Source: CBDFLD01 sp965249005
GTDB taxonomy: Bacteria; Acidobacteriota; UBA6911
Reading direction: 5' to 3'
Assembly: GCA_965249005.1 (NCBI GenBank)
Contig: CBDFLD010000021.1
Location: forward strand, 124,001 to 188,000
DNA length: 64,000 nucleotides
The notes under the pieces are model-generated. The model was given only the letters and a program-made list of their open reading frames with translations, was not told the DNA's origin and ran no database searches. Shown one piece after another: positions 36,051-44,312 of this stretch. Every line of letters begins with the position of its first letter. Within the stretch, counting starts at the first letter, position 1. Position numbers and translations under genes: made by a program.

Positions 36051-36771
36051 CTTGGTCACAATTAGCTCTGACCGAATCGGGAATATTGACCAGTTGACCC
36101 TCGATTCGGACCCACCAGCTCCAGTGCCCATCCAAAGTGTCATAATAGGTATGGTAAGACTCGGAAACGGTGATCTTTCGCGATCCAAACGTCTTGTGGA
36201 AGAGAACGCGCGTCTCCTCTACGGTCAGTTGTTTACGCAACAACGCCGCCCGCACAAGCATGGCCGGTGTCATGTACTTCATGAACACGGGCGTTGTGCT
36301 CTGTATGAACTCCCGTCCATTATTCCGTCCAATGAAGGTAAGATCCATTTCTCCGGTCGGTTTTAGCACTCGCGCGAGCTCAGACACGGACTTTGACAGG
36401 TCCGTGGTCCAGTGGAACCCCAAGATGCTGTACAGGTAATCAACCGACGCATTTTGAAGTGTCAAGTTTTCAAAGCTCCCGTCGAAAACCTGCACATTTG
36501 GCATTAGAGCCGTGCGCGCAATGGCTCGCTCCCGCAGCTTGGCCGCCGGTTCCACACCGATAAACTTGGTCTTCGACGAATGACATGAGGCGAGGTGCGC
36601 CAGTTCCCGCCCCACTCCGCATCCGACATCCACCACAACCTCGTGTTTCCGCTGGGGCCTGATCAGATGGTCCAAGGAATGGTGCGTGTCCGCTCCCCAG
36701 CAAGAGTTAAAGTTCTCGTGGTCGTCGTATTGACTGGCCAACCGGGAATAGGTGTCGATCACGGTGTTCAT
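36051..36771 (-). pseudogene. SAM-dependent methyltransferase, 3' end displaced by IS1380-beta
   Basis: Class I methyltransferase motif I is VVVDVGCGVGRELAHL near residues 45-60, followed by FIGVEPAAK and the post-motif LYSILGFHWTTDLSKSVSEL. The native sequence runs from ATG 36771 to about Gln240, then enters the element. The remaining residues are at 34313-34389. The start overlaps the stop of the adenylation gene by four bases (ATGA, 36768-36771), so the two were coupled. Likely an O-, N- or C-methyltransferase tailoring a carrier-bound or free product; the substrate cannot be told. The truncated protein would end in element-encoded residues and could retain some fold. Confidence 0.82.
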
Positions 36772-36945
36772 GGCGTATTCTCTACGTATTTCCTTCGAAC
36801 CGCTGAGTCCGCTGCATCGCGGACGCTCTCTTCGAAGCGATTCCGCAGTGCTCGTCGGTCGATCTTGCCGTTGGCATTTTGTGGCAATTTATCGAATGCC
36901 ATCCACTTGGCGGGCACCATGTAATTTGGCAATACTTGGCTCAGT
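36768..36945 (-). pseudogene. C-terminal fragment of the adenylation enzyme
   Basis: The fragment encodes LSQVLPNYMVPAKWMAF and LPQNANGKIDRRALRN, the end of an AMP-forming adenylation domain with the A10 lysine (NGKID). It continues the frame of the main part at 41648-43130, from which it is separated by the IS3 element with its IS21 insert. A 14-bp direct repeat at the break (36932-36945 and 41648-41661) marks the insertion. Confidence 0.88.
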
Positions 36946-37008
36946 TGAGTCGGACCCAGTTTTCTTGGACACAGAATAAGAGATAATGAGATGTCCAAGG
37001 AGGTGGAA

Positions 37009-37301
37009 ATGGTTCGAACGAAGAGGGTGAAGTGGAAGGCGACGGCAGGAACGGAGGGAGCCCGTAGGGCGACTGGAGTTCGGGCCGTCGGCGCCGCGCC
37101 CGGGGCGAGGCCTCTGGAGCCGGGGCAGCGTTGGAGCGGAGGACGAAAGCGGGACGTGGTGCTGCGACTGCTGCGGGGCGAATCTCTGGATGCGCTGTCG
37201 CGTGAGGTGGGCGTGGAAATCTACCGGCTGGAGGAGTGGCGGGAGCGGGCCTTGGCCGGGCTCGAGCTCGGCTTGAAGAATCACCAGGGCGAGCCGTTGG
37301 C
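37009..37301 (+). pseudogene. IS3 OrfA, 5' part
   Basis: ATG 37009 is preceded by AGGAGG. The fragment holds the helix-turn-helix part (RKRDVVLRLLRGESLDALSR, EIYRLEEWRERAL). The frame breaks at CGTTGGC (37295-37301), the IS21 target, and resumes at 40593 after removal of IS21, giving EPLAEALDAAKRHIGELSM. Confidence 0.85.
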
Positions 37302-37514
37302 TGTTACTGATCGCTTAAAACCGCACTTTTCTGAACAAACGCCGAGATAACAAGCCTCAACATCATCGGCGCCGTAGGCGCCTCCTCAAGTTTTTCTCAA
37401 TAGGTTATGCTGTTTTCGGGTGTGGAAGAGGACCCCGACCGCCATTAACAATCGGGGTCCGTTGGCGGCTCTCTTTGGAAGAGCTACCAAACCATCAGAT
37501 GTTCGTAGCCTGCC

Positions 37515-37979
37515 ATGATTTGTGGCCGTTGTCCAGTTCCCACCCCTGGGAATGGGATGACGGTCACCTCCGAAGTTACCTTTCGTCAAGGGTTTTGCCG
37601 AGCTGACGGCTGCGGGGCGCTTTTCTGGATCTGTCGCTGCTGTGACCGTGGACAGCAGTACTGCAGTTGTCGCTGTCGTAGCAAAGCGCGCCGGAAGCAA
37701 CGTCGCAAGGCCAATCGCCTGCATCAACAAAGCCCCGAAGGAAGATTGGATCACAGAGACCGTCAGCGAGCGTACCGGCGTCGACGAGCCATGGCCCGCG
37801 TGACGGATCCAGGTAGCCGAAGCGAGCTTCGTTCTGGCAGGATCGCTGCGCGCGAAGCGCAAGTACAACGTGATGAGAAAGTTCAAACACACACCACATC
37901 TACGATTTCCGGCCCTATCACCTGCATGGTTTGCGGTCGAGCGGGCCAGCTCATCGATGTGTTTCATGGATGGAGATGA
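37515..37979 (+). CDS. Cysteine-rich IS21 passenger protein
   Basis: The protein has CRADGCGALFWICRCCDRGQ and YCSCRCRSKARRKQRRKANR, then a HRDRQRAYRRRRA basic stretch. Small proteins with this Cys/Arg-rich pattern occur ahead of istA in some IS21-like elements; the likely metal-binding fold suggests DNA binding or regulation. Its stop is three bases before istA. The start is uncertain (ATG 37557 is an alternative). Confidence 0.6.
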   Translation: MICGRCPVPTPGNGMTVTSEVTFRQGFCRADGCGALFWICRCCDRGQQYCSCRCRSKARRKQRRKANRLHQQSPEGRLDHRDRQRAYRRRRAMARVTDPGSRSELRSGRIAAREAQVQRDEKVQTHTTSTISGPITCMVCGRAGQLIDVFHGWR

Positions 37980-37982
37980 AAC

Positions 37983-39467
37983 ATGATTGCAGCCGAGACC
38001 GTGGCACACATCCGTCGCTTGTTCTATGCCGAGCATTGGAAGATTGGAACCATCGCGCAAGAACTGGGACTTCACCGGGATACGGTACGAACCGCCCTGC
38101 AAACCGATCGATTCAATCGAGCCAAGATCCTTCGTCCCAGTCTCACGGATCCCTACATCGACTTTATCAAGGAGACTTTGGAGAAGTATCCGCGCCTACG
38201 AACGACTCGTATCTATGCGATGATTCGGGATCGAGGCTATACCGGCAGTGTCGTGATACTCCGGAGAGTCGTCGCCCGTCTCCGCCCTGTTCACCGAGAA
38301 GCCTTCTTACGGCTGCGAACATTTCCTGGCGAGCAGGGCCAAGTCGATTGGGCACATTTTGGAGCCGTTGCAATCGGCCGTGCCCGTCGTCGGTTGTCCT
38401 GCTTCGTTCTTACACTTTCTTATTCCCGAGCCCTATATCTGGAGTTCTTCTTCGATCAAACCCTGGAGAACTTCTTGCGCGGTCACGTCCGGGCCTTCGA
38501 CTCATGGTCGGGCTGCCCTCGTGTCATATTAAGCGACAATCTGAAGTCGGCCGTGCTGGAACGCCACGGCGATGCCGTGCACTTTCATCCTCGGCTGATT
38601 GAGCTTTGTGCTCACTATCATTTTGCCACTCGCCCGTGCCAAGTGGCCCGTGGCAATCAGAAAGGGCGTGTCGAAAGAACCATCCAGTACATCCGACACT
38701 CTTTCTTTGCCGCACGCCGCTTCACCACCCTGGAGGACTTCAACCGTCAAGCGCTTCTGTGGCGCGACGAAATCGCTCATCGACGTCCCTGGCCCGGAGA
38801 CCAGTCCCGCACCGTTGAGCAAATCTTCGAAGAAGAGGAAAAACCTCGATTGCTTCCACTGCCGGTGCATTCCTTCGATACCGATCTGGTGGTACCGGTT
38901 CGATCGCGCAAGACCATCTATATCCGTTTTGATCTCAACGACTACTCGATTCCACACACGGCCGTGGGTCGAGCACTCACTCTGGCAGCATCACAGGACA
39001 CTGTACGCATTCTCGATGGCGCAACCGAAATCGCCCGACACCGCCGCTCCTACAACCGCCATGACGCCGTCCTGGATCCGGCGCATCAAGAAGCACTGCT
39101 ACAAGAGAAGCGCAAAGCCATCGGCGCTACTCCTGGAGGCCGTCTTGCTCAATCGGTACCTGAAAGCGAAGCCTTGATCGCGGCTGCCTTCCAGCGGGGA
39201 GAGTCCGGCGGCGGGCAAACCACTCAGCTATCTCAGCTCTTGGAGGATTATGGAGCCACGGAACTACAAGTCGCCGTTCGGGAAGCACTCCAGCGGCAGA
39301 CGCCTCGGGCTTCTTCGGTTGCCTTCATTCTACAGAAACATCGCCGCTCCCAACAGCGTCGTCATCTACTACCTGTCGATCTGACTCGTCGTCCCGATCT
39401 TGCCAACCTCAACGTCCAACCCCACAACTTGGAGGCCTACGATGACCTCTCCGACCGTGACGAATAA
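37983..39467 (+). CDS. istA: IS21 transposase IstA
   Basis: A 494-residue IstA: N-terminal helix-turn-helix (HWKIGTIAQELGLHRDTVR), an integrase-type core with FPGEQGQVDWAHFG, CPRVILSDNLKSAV and GRVERTIQYIRHSFFAAR (DDE), and the C-terminal RKTIYIRFDLNDYSIPH. Intact. The stop lies inside the 5' end of istB, as is usual for the pair. Confidence 0.93.
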   Translation: MIAAETVAHIRRLFYAEHWKIGTIAQELGLHRDTVRTALQTDRFNRAKILRPSLTDPYIDFIKETLEKYPRLRTTRIYAMIRDRGYTGSVVILRRVVARLRPVHREAFLRLRTFPGEQGQVDWAHFGAVAIGRARRRLSCFVLTLSYSRALYLEFFFDQTLENFLRGHVRAFDSWSGCPRVILSDNLKSAVLERHGDAVHFHPRLIELCAHYHFATRPCQVARGNQKGRVERTIQYIRHSFFAARRFTTLEDFNRQALLWRDEIAHRRPWPGDQSRTVEQIFEEEEKPRLLPLPVHSFDTDLVVPVRSRKTIYIRFDLNDYSIPHTAVGRALTLAASQDTVRILDGATEIARHRRSYNRHDAVLDPAHQEALLQEKRKAIGATPGGRLAQSVPESEALIAAAFQRGESGGGQTTQLSQLLEDYGATELQVAVREALQRQTPRASSVAFILQKHRRSQQRRHLLPVDLTRRPDLANLNVQPHNLEAYDDLSDRDE

Positions 39468-40215
39468 CCTTGCCACCCAACTCGCCGGCATCGGTCTGAA
39501 TGCCACTTCTGAATCCCTGGAAGACTTCATCGCCCGGGCTACCAAGGGTCGTTGGAGTCCTCGTGTAATGCTCGAGGAGCTGTTGCAGGCCGAAGCTCGA
39601 GAGCGTGGCCGCCGCAGTCTCGAGCGCCGCCTGAAACGCTCCCGCATCGGCCGCTTCAAACCGCTGGCGGATTTCGATTGGAATTGGCCAAAGAAAATCG
39701 ATCGCCAGGTCATCGAACGCGCCCTCACTCTGGATTTCATCCCGGATGGTCGCAACTTTGTCCTACTCGGTGCCAACGGTCTGGGCAAGACCATGATTAC
39801 CAAAAACATTGCCCACGCTGCTGTGCTGGCCGGCTATTCCGTCCTGTTTCGTACGGCTGCCGACCTGATCGAAGATCTCCAATGTGATTCCCCGGAACTC
39901 CGAAGAAGAAAGTTCCAATCCTACGCCCGCCCTCACCTTCTGTGCGTAGACGAAGTCGGGTATCTCTCCTATGACAACCATGCCGCGGATCTGCTGTACG
40001 AAGTCGTCAACCGGCGCTATGAGCATCGATCCATCGTTATAAGTACAAATAGAGCCTTTCGAGAATGGAACGAGGTCTTTCCCAATGCCGCTTGCATTGC
40101 CACGCTCTTGGATCGTCTCACTCACCATGCCGATGTGACCGTCATTGAAGGACGTAGCTATCGGATTCGAGAGAGCGAGCAGGAAGCCTCCGCGCGGAGG
40201 AAAAAGAAACGTTAG
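39442..40215 (+). CDS. istB: IS21 helper ATPase IstB
   Basis: DnaC-like AAA ATPase with Walker A LLGANGLGKTMITKN and Walker B HLLCVDEVGYLSYD, then RAFREWNEVFPNAACIATLLD, the standard IstB ending. It selects target DNA for IstA. The ATG at 39442 is preferred and overlaps istA by 26 bases. Confidence 0.93.
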   Translation: MTSPTVTNNLATQLAGIGLNATSESLEDFIARATKGRWSPRVMLEELLQAEARERGRRSLERRLKRSRIGRFKPLADFDWNWPKKIDRQVIERALTLDFIPDGRNFVLLGANGLGKTMITKNIAHAAVLAGYSVLFRTAADLIEDLQCDSPELRRRKFQSYARPHLLCVDEVGYLSYDNHAADLLYEVVNRRYEHRSIVISTNRAFREWNEVFPNAACIATLLDRLTHHADVTVIEGRSYRIRESEQEASARRKKKR

Positions 40216-40220
40216 AACCC

Positions 40221-40583
40221 GTGCCGTCCAATCGCATTCAATACGTAAAGATTGTTGTTGATCTCTACGCCCAGCTGCCTGAGACTCCACAACGGCCTCG
40301 TCGGCAAGACTATCAACTCGCTTATCAGCTCTATGATCGTCGGGTTCCGCTTTCGGTCATAGAATCGAGCTTACTCCTGACTTCCGCTCGTCGGTTACTC
40401 CGTGATCCACAGGCACGCAGGCTATCGCCTATCCGGTCCCTGTATTACTTTCTCCCGGTCATTGAGGAATTACTTCAGAATCCTATCTCGGCAGACTACG
40501 TGAGGTATCTTCGAATCAAACTGCGCCTGAAAACCTCTCTACCGGCGCCCGTTCAGAAAACTGCGGTTTCACGCGATCGCTAA
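40221..40583 (+). CDS. Small IS21 passenger ORF
   Basis: GTG start five bases after istB; the 120-residue product includes RRLSPIRSLYYFLPVIEELL and a Leu/Arg-rich C-terminus. Comparable small ORFs follow istB in related elements. The stop TAA lies within the terminal inverted repeat, so the ORF belongs to the element. Function unknown. Confidence 0.6.
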   Translation: MPSNRIQYVKIVVDLYAQLPETPQRPRRQDYQLAYQLYDRRVPLSVIESSLLLTSARRLLRDPQARRLSPIRSLYYFLPVIEELLQNPISADYVRYLRIKLRLKTSLPAPVQKTAVSRDR

Positions 40584-40592
40584 CACGTTGGC

Positions 40593-40716
40593 GGAGGCGC
40601 TCGACGCTGCGAAGCGTCACATCGGGGAGCTGTCCATGGAAATCGAGCTGCTGCGCAATCGCGCCCGGGCGGCGGAGAAGCGCCTCCCTTTGGCGATGAG
40701 GAGGTCGCGACGATGA
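40593..40716 (+). pseudogene. IS3 OrfA, 3' part
   Basis: Continues the OrfA frame after IS21: LDAAKRHIGELSMEIELLRN, the leucine-zipper-like end of OrfA, to TGA 40714-40716. The stop overlaps the orfB start (ATGA, 40713-40716). Confidence 0.85.
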
Positions 40717-41612
40717 GCGAGACGATCTCCGAAGCCACGGGTCAACGTTACGGGATCCAGCGCGTGTGTCAGGCCTGGGAGCGCTCGCGCTCGGCGCTCT
40801 ACGCCCGGCGGACAAGCGAGCAGAAGCGGCAGGAGGGCGAGGAACCCACTCGGCGGGGTCCCCAGCCCAAGGTGTCGGACGAGAAGCTTTTGGAGGCGAT
40901 CCAGGCCGATCTGGAGCGCTCACCGTTCCAGGGCGAGGGTCATCGTAAGGTCCACGCGCGGCTTCGGATCTTGGACGGGATCCGGGTTGCGCGCAAGCGG
41001 GTGCTGCGGGTCATGCGAGAGCATGAGTTGCTCTCACCACACCGCGGACGCCAGGGTGGAACGAAGGCACACGATGGGAAGATCGTCACCCTGGCGCCGA
41101 ACGTGATGTGGGGGACCGACGGAGTGCGGGTGTTCACGCTCGATGACGGGTGGGTCTGGATTTTCGCGGCGGTGGAGCACTGGAACGCGGAGTGTGTGGG
41201 GTGGCACGTGTGCAAGGTCGGTAGCCGCTTCGCGGCGTTGGAGCCGATCTCGCAGGGTCTGCTGCGCCTCTATGGTTCCATTGACTCCGACGTTGCCCGG
41301 GGGCTGGCGCTCCGGATGGACCACGGCTCCCAGTACCTGTCGGATCACTTCCTCAACCAGATCCGGTGCTGGGGCATCCGTCCCAGCTTCGGTTTTGTCG
41401 AGGAACCGGAAACGAACGGAGTTGCGGAGCGGTGGAATCGCACGCTCAAGGACCAAGCGATCCACGGGAGAATCTTCCAGAACCTCCAGAAGGTGCGTGC
41501 CGCCGTGGCCGAGTTCGTGGAGTTGTACAACAAGACCTGGCGTCTCGAGAAGATCGATTATCAAACACCGATCGAGGCACGCGAGGCGCACAAGCTACGC
41601 CAGGCGGCGTAG
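40713..41612 (+). CDS. IS3-family transposase OrfB
   Basis: A 299-residue integrase-core transposase: GHRKVHARLRI (HTH_21-like), VMWGTDGVRVFTLDDGW (first Asp), LALRMDHGSQYLSDHF (second Asp) and EEPETNGVAERWNRTLKDQ (Glu). OrfB is intact, but the interrupted OrfA means no complete OrfA/OrfB pair is made from this copy. Confidence 0.92.
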   Translation: MSETISEATGQRYGIQRVCQAWERSRSALYARRTSEQKRQEGEEPTRRGPQPKVSDEKLLEAIQADLERSPFQGEGHRKVHARLRILDGIRVARKRVLRVMREHELLSPHRGRQGGTKAHDGKIVTLAPNVMWGTDGVRVFTLDDGWVWIFAAVEHWNAECVGWHVCKVGSRFAALEPISQGLLRLYGSIDSDVARGLALRMDHGSQYLSDHFLNQIRCWGIRPSFGFVEEPETNGVAERWNRTLKDQAIHGRIFQNLQKVRAAVAEFVELYNKTWRLEKIDYQTPIEAREAHKLRQAA

Positions 41613-41647
41613 CTCAAACTTGTGTCCAAGGAACCGGGTGCGCTACA

Positions 41648-43130
41648 ATACTTGGCTCAGTTCTTGCCGTAAGCTAGCAAGATCAATATTGCCTCCCGCC
41701 TGAGCAACATGGGCGGCGCAAATGATTGCACCTTCAAACCCGTTTGTGTGGATAGCTACGACTGCGCACTCCTGAAACGCGTTCAAGGAATTTAGAGCGA
41801 CCTCGATTTCACCGAGCTCTATGCGATATCCTCGGCTCTTTATCTGAGAATCTGCTCGTCCAGCAAAATACACCAGGCCATCGCTTCCCATCCTGGCTAG
41901 GTCACCGGTCTTGTAGATTCGATCGACGTCATGGCTGTTGTTCGGACGTGGCAAGAATGCGGCCGCAGTCTTTTCTGGGTCGCGCCAATAGCCGGGACTC
42001 AAACCGACACCGCGGATGTAGAGCTCGCCGACCTCTTCGCCCGACACCGGTGCCAGGTTTTCGTCGAGCACGAGTAATTCCTCTCCGGGACACGGCGTCC
42101 CTATTGGGATCGTAGTCTTCTCATCCTTCGGACAGTCGGGGACGGTAAAGTAGCTGCTGGCGATGGTCGCCTCGGTGGGCCCGTAAAGATTCGTGAAGCG
42201 CACGTGGGGTAATCGCTTCATCCAGTATATGAGAGCCGGTGTCGGAAACACTTCCCCACACCAAAGAAGACGCTTTAGAGAAGGAAAATCATTGGAGCGA
42301 ACGGCATCAAATTTTGCTACGTGGTTCAGGATGGAAGGCACGGAAAACCACTGAGTGAGCTCTGCCTGGCGGATGAAATCGGCGAGTTTGTGGGGCAAAA
42401 GATTGAGTTCGGGGGGAACCAGGTGAAGCTCCGCGCCGCTGGCCAACGCCCCAAAAATGTCGAAAACCGATAAGTCGAAATGGAGAGGAGGGTGACCCGA
42501 TATTCGATCGCCTGAGCATACGCCGAAGTAATCCACTGCCCACCGGACAAAATGAGCCACGTTGGCATGTGTAATGACAACACCCTTGGGTGCTCCGGTT
42601 GACCCAGAGGTAAAAAGAATGTACGCGGAGTCGTCCTCAGTATTCTGATAATCCACCGGTTGGGTTGAAAAGCCACTGACATCCGCCCACGAAAACCTCG
42701 GAGCGAAGTGATTCGCCACCACCTTGTCGCTGCCCATCCATCCAATAGCAAGCGATCGGCAAACATTCTCTTCTGAACAGAGCGCATCCAGCAAAGGCGC
42801 AACGGAACCCGCCGCCAATAGACAACTAGGCTCGCACGTGCGGATCATTGTTTTCAATCTCGAAGGAGGGCTTGAAGGATCAAGTGGAACGTAAGTGCAG
42901 TCGGCCTTCAGAATTCCCAAAATGCTCGCAATCACCGTCGGCGATTTGGGCATTATAAGGCCTATCCGGTCCCCCTTCCGGCACCCCACGGCCCTGAGTT
43001 GCCTTGCCAGTTGATTGGTAGACTGTTCGAGGCCACCGTAGGAGACTCTACTTCCTCCCATGACCAAGGCGCATGCCTCAGGATGTCGCTCCGTTGTGCG
43101 AGTCAAATTCTGTTGCAGCAAATTGTTCAT
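41648..43130 (-). pseudogene. AMP-forming adenylation enzyme, interrupted by IS3
   Basis: The main part of a stand-alone amino-acid-type adenylation domain: A3 ILFTSGSTGAPKGVV, A5 YGPTEATIA, A7 YKTGDLARMG, A8 GRADSQIKSRGYRIELGEIE. It lacks a fused carrier or condensation domain. The ATG at 43130 overlaps the stop of the monooxygenase gene (ATGA). The frame stops inside the element just after LRQELSQVL; the C-terminal piece with the A10 lysine is at 36768-36945. Without A10 the adenylation half-reaction would be badly impaired. The partner is presumably the free carrier protein at 33904-34170. Substrate not predicted. Confidence 0.87.
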
Positions 43131-43500
43131 TTCACGCACAGATCTTGGGCCTGTTGAAAAACGATGCTCGTATGGTGCAGTTCCTCCTCGGTGGGAGGAA
43201 TATCCAGAATGAAAGTTTTGTACCCAACGGTGATGTATCTGGCCAATTCCTTGGCAACGCGTTCATAGCTCCCGACCAGATACGGACACATCGTCTTATA
43301 ATTGTTGAACGGAACCAGCCAATACGGATTGTTTTCCCCCGCCCGATCTAATCGCGAAATCTGCTTGTGCCAAACAGAATCCGACACCTTGTTTGCTAAT
43401 TGGCGTGTTAGCTGTCCTTTTCGATCTTCAGGGAAGCGCTCGTGAGCGACGCTCCAAGAGTGCTCTTCTCTCGCGCGTGTAATAATGCCCACCCGAATCC
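43127..43500 (-). pseudogene. Luciferase-like monooxygenase, C-terminal fragment
   Basis: Residues GIRVGIITRAREEHSW, AHERFPEDRKGQLTRQLANK, NPYWLVPFNNYKTMCPYLVG and FILDIPPTEEELHHTSIVF are the C-terminal part of a flavin-dependent bacterial luciferase-like monooxygenase of the kind found in natural-product clusters. The N-terminal two thirds are missing; homology fades near 43500, where unrelated sequence begins. The stop overlaps the adenylation gene start, so the order monooxygenase-adenylation-methyltransferase-carrier protein is that of one operon. The exact break point cannot be fixed. Confidence 0.8.
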
Positions 43501-43790
43501 CGGAATCTATGCCCTGTGGTCGAGCGCTTTCATCCGAGATGAACGAGAGGATTCTGGTGGGGTTGAGCAAGACCAAACCCAAGCGACTAGGGCCGAAGGC
43601 CAAGAGGACGAAGCTTGGCAAGAGGGGCCGCTCCTTTGGAAAAGGAGTCAACCTTGCTACGCCTGTGGAGAAACACTCAGGTGGAAAGTGGCGGACCCCA
43701 GAACCCCTTGGATCTGTCCAAGGTGCCATCCGTCTCCTCAATCTGATGGGTCAAAGAAGGCTGCATTGAGGGAAACTGCCTAACGACCCC

Positions 43791-44150
43791 ATGCGATGGA
43801 GACAAAGCGCCGCCAAACCCCTAGCAGGAGTCCAGAAACTCAGTCGGCAGGAGCAGGAGACGGTAATCCGCACGTCGTCGGCGGATAATTTCTGGGATGT
43901 CTGGACCTGCGATCCGAAGTTCATTCGCCGGTTTGCCAAGGCCGGCTATGAACCCACCAAGCAGCAACACGGAACAGTGTTCACTGTCCCGCTGAACGGG
44001 CTGAGTATTCGAAGCGCGAAGTCTCTGAAACCCATCCGGAAGCTGCTGCAGCATCTACGACAGGTCAACCAACCCGCCACGGAGGCCCCGACAACCTCAG
44101 AAAGTTCCACAGGACTGGAGAAATCGAGACTCAAAATCGTCGGCGAATAG
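43791..44150 (+). CDS. Hypothetical protein, phage/plasmid-like
   Basis: A 119-residue basic protein with DNFWDVWTCDPKFIRRFAKA and GTVFTVPLNGLSIRSAK. It resembles small proteins of unknown role seen on mobile elements, but I cannot name a family. It lies in the unassigned 43.5-44.3 kb insert between the monooxygenase fragment and IS1380-beta copy B. An open frame upstream on the same strand (43544-43769) is basic and unrecognised. Confidence 0.4.
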   Translation: MRWRQSAAKPLAGVQKLSRQEQETVIRTSSADNFWDVWTCDPKFIRRFAKAGYEPTKQQHGTVFTVPLNGLSIRSAKSLKPIRKLLQHLRQVNQPATEAPTTSESSTGLEKSRLKIVGE

Positions 44151-44312
44151 TATGACCAAGGGTCGCCTAGATCACGGTCATTTTTCTACACGCGGTGACG
44201 AATTGACGCGATACGACGCCATTGTAAAACAATGAATTGCGGTGTCCTGTAAAACAGGCCTTTAACAGGATGCTGAAAAACTCCAACTAAATCGGTTTTC
44301 GTGCATCTTCAA
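44151..44312. other. Unassigned sequence, possible IS terminus
   Basis: Contains a short hairpin (CCTGTaaAACAGG) and the string CAGGATGCTGAAAAACTCC, which looks like the terminus of an unrelated insertion sequence; nothing else can be supported. Confidence 0.3.

Larger units (their letters stand above)
37302..40585 (+). mobile_element. IS21-family element with passenger ORFs, inside IS3
   Basis: The 3284-bp element starts TGTTACTGATCGCTTAAAAC and ends with the inverted counterpart (TGTTAGCGATCGCGTGAAAC when inverted), both continuing CGCA[C/G]TTTTCTGAAC. A 7-bp target duplication CGTTGGC (37295-37301 and 40586-40592) fits IS21. Excision with one duplication restores the IS3 orfA frame exactly. 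Four ORFs lie inside: a cysteine-rich ORF, istA, istB and a small downstream ORF. Confidence 0.92.
36946..41647 (+). mobile_element. IS3-family element, interrupted by IS21
   Basis: The ends TGAGTCGGACCCAGTTTTCT and, inverted on the right, TGTAGCGCACCCGGTTCCTT both continue into TTGGACAC, a TG..CA type terminus. Without the IS21 insert and its duplication the element is about 1.41 kb, normal for IS3. It is bounded by a 14-bp direct repeat ATACTTGGCTCAGT, much longer than the 3-5 bp usual for this family. It splits the adenylation gene. Confidence 0.85.

Noticed and set aside
43442..43783. Overlapping basic frames opposite the monooxygenase fragment
   Set aside because: They partly overlap a recognisable monooxygenase frame antisense and show no family pattern; only the 43791-44150 frame was kept, with low confidence.
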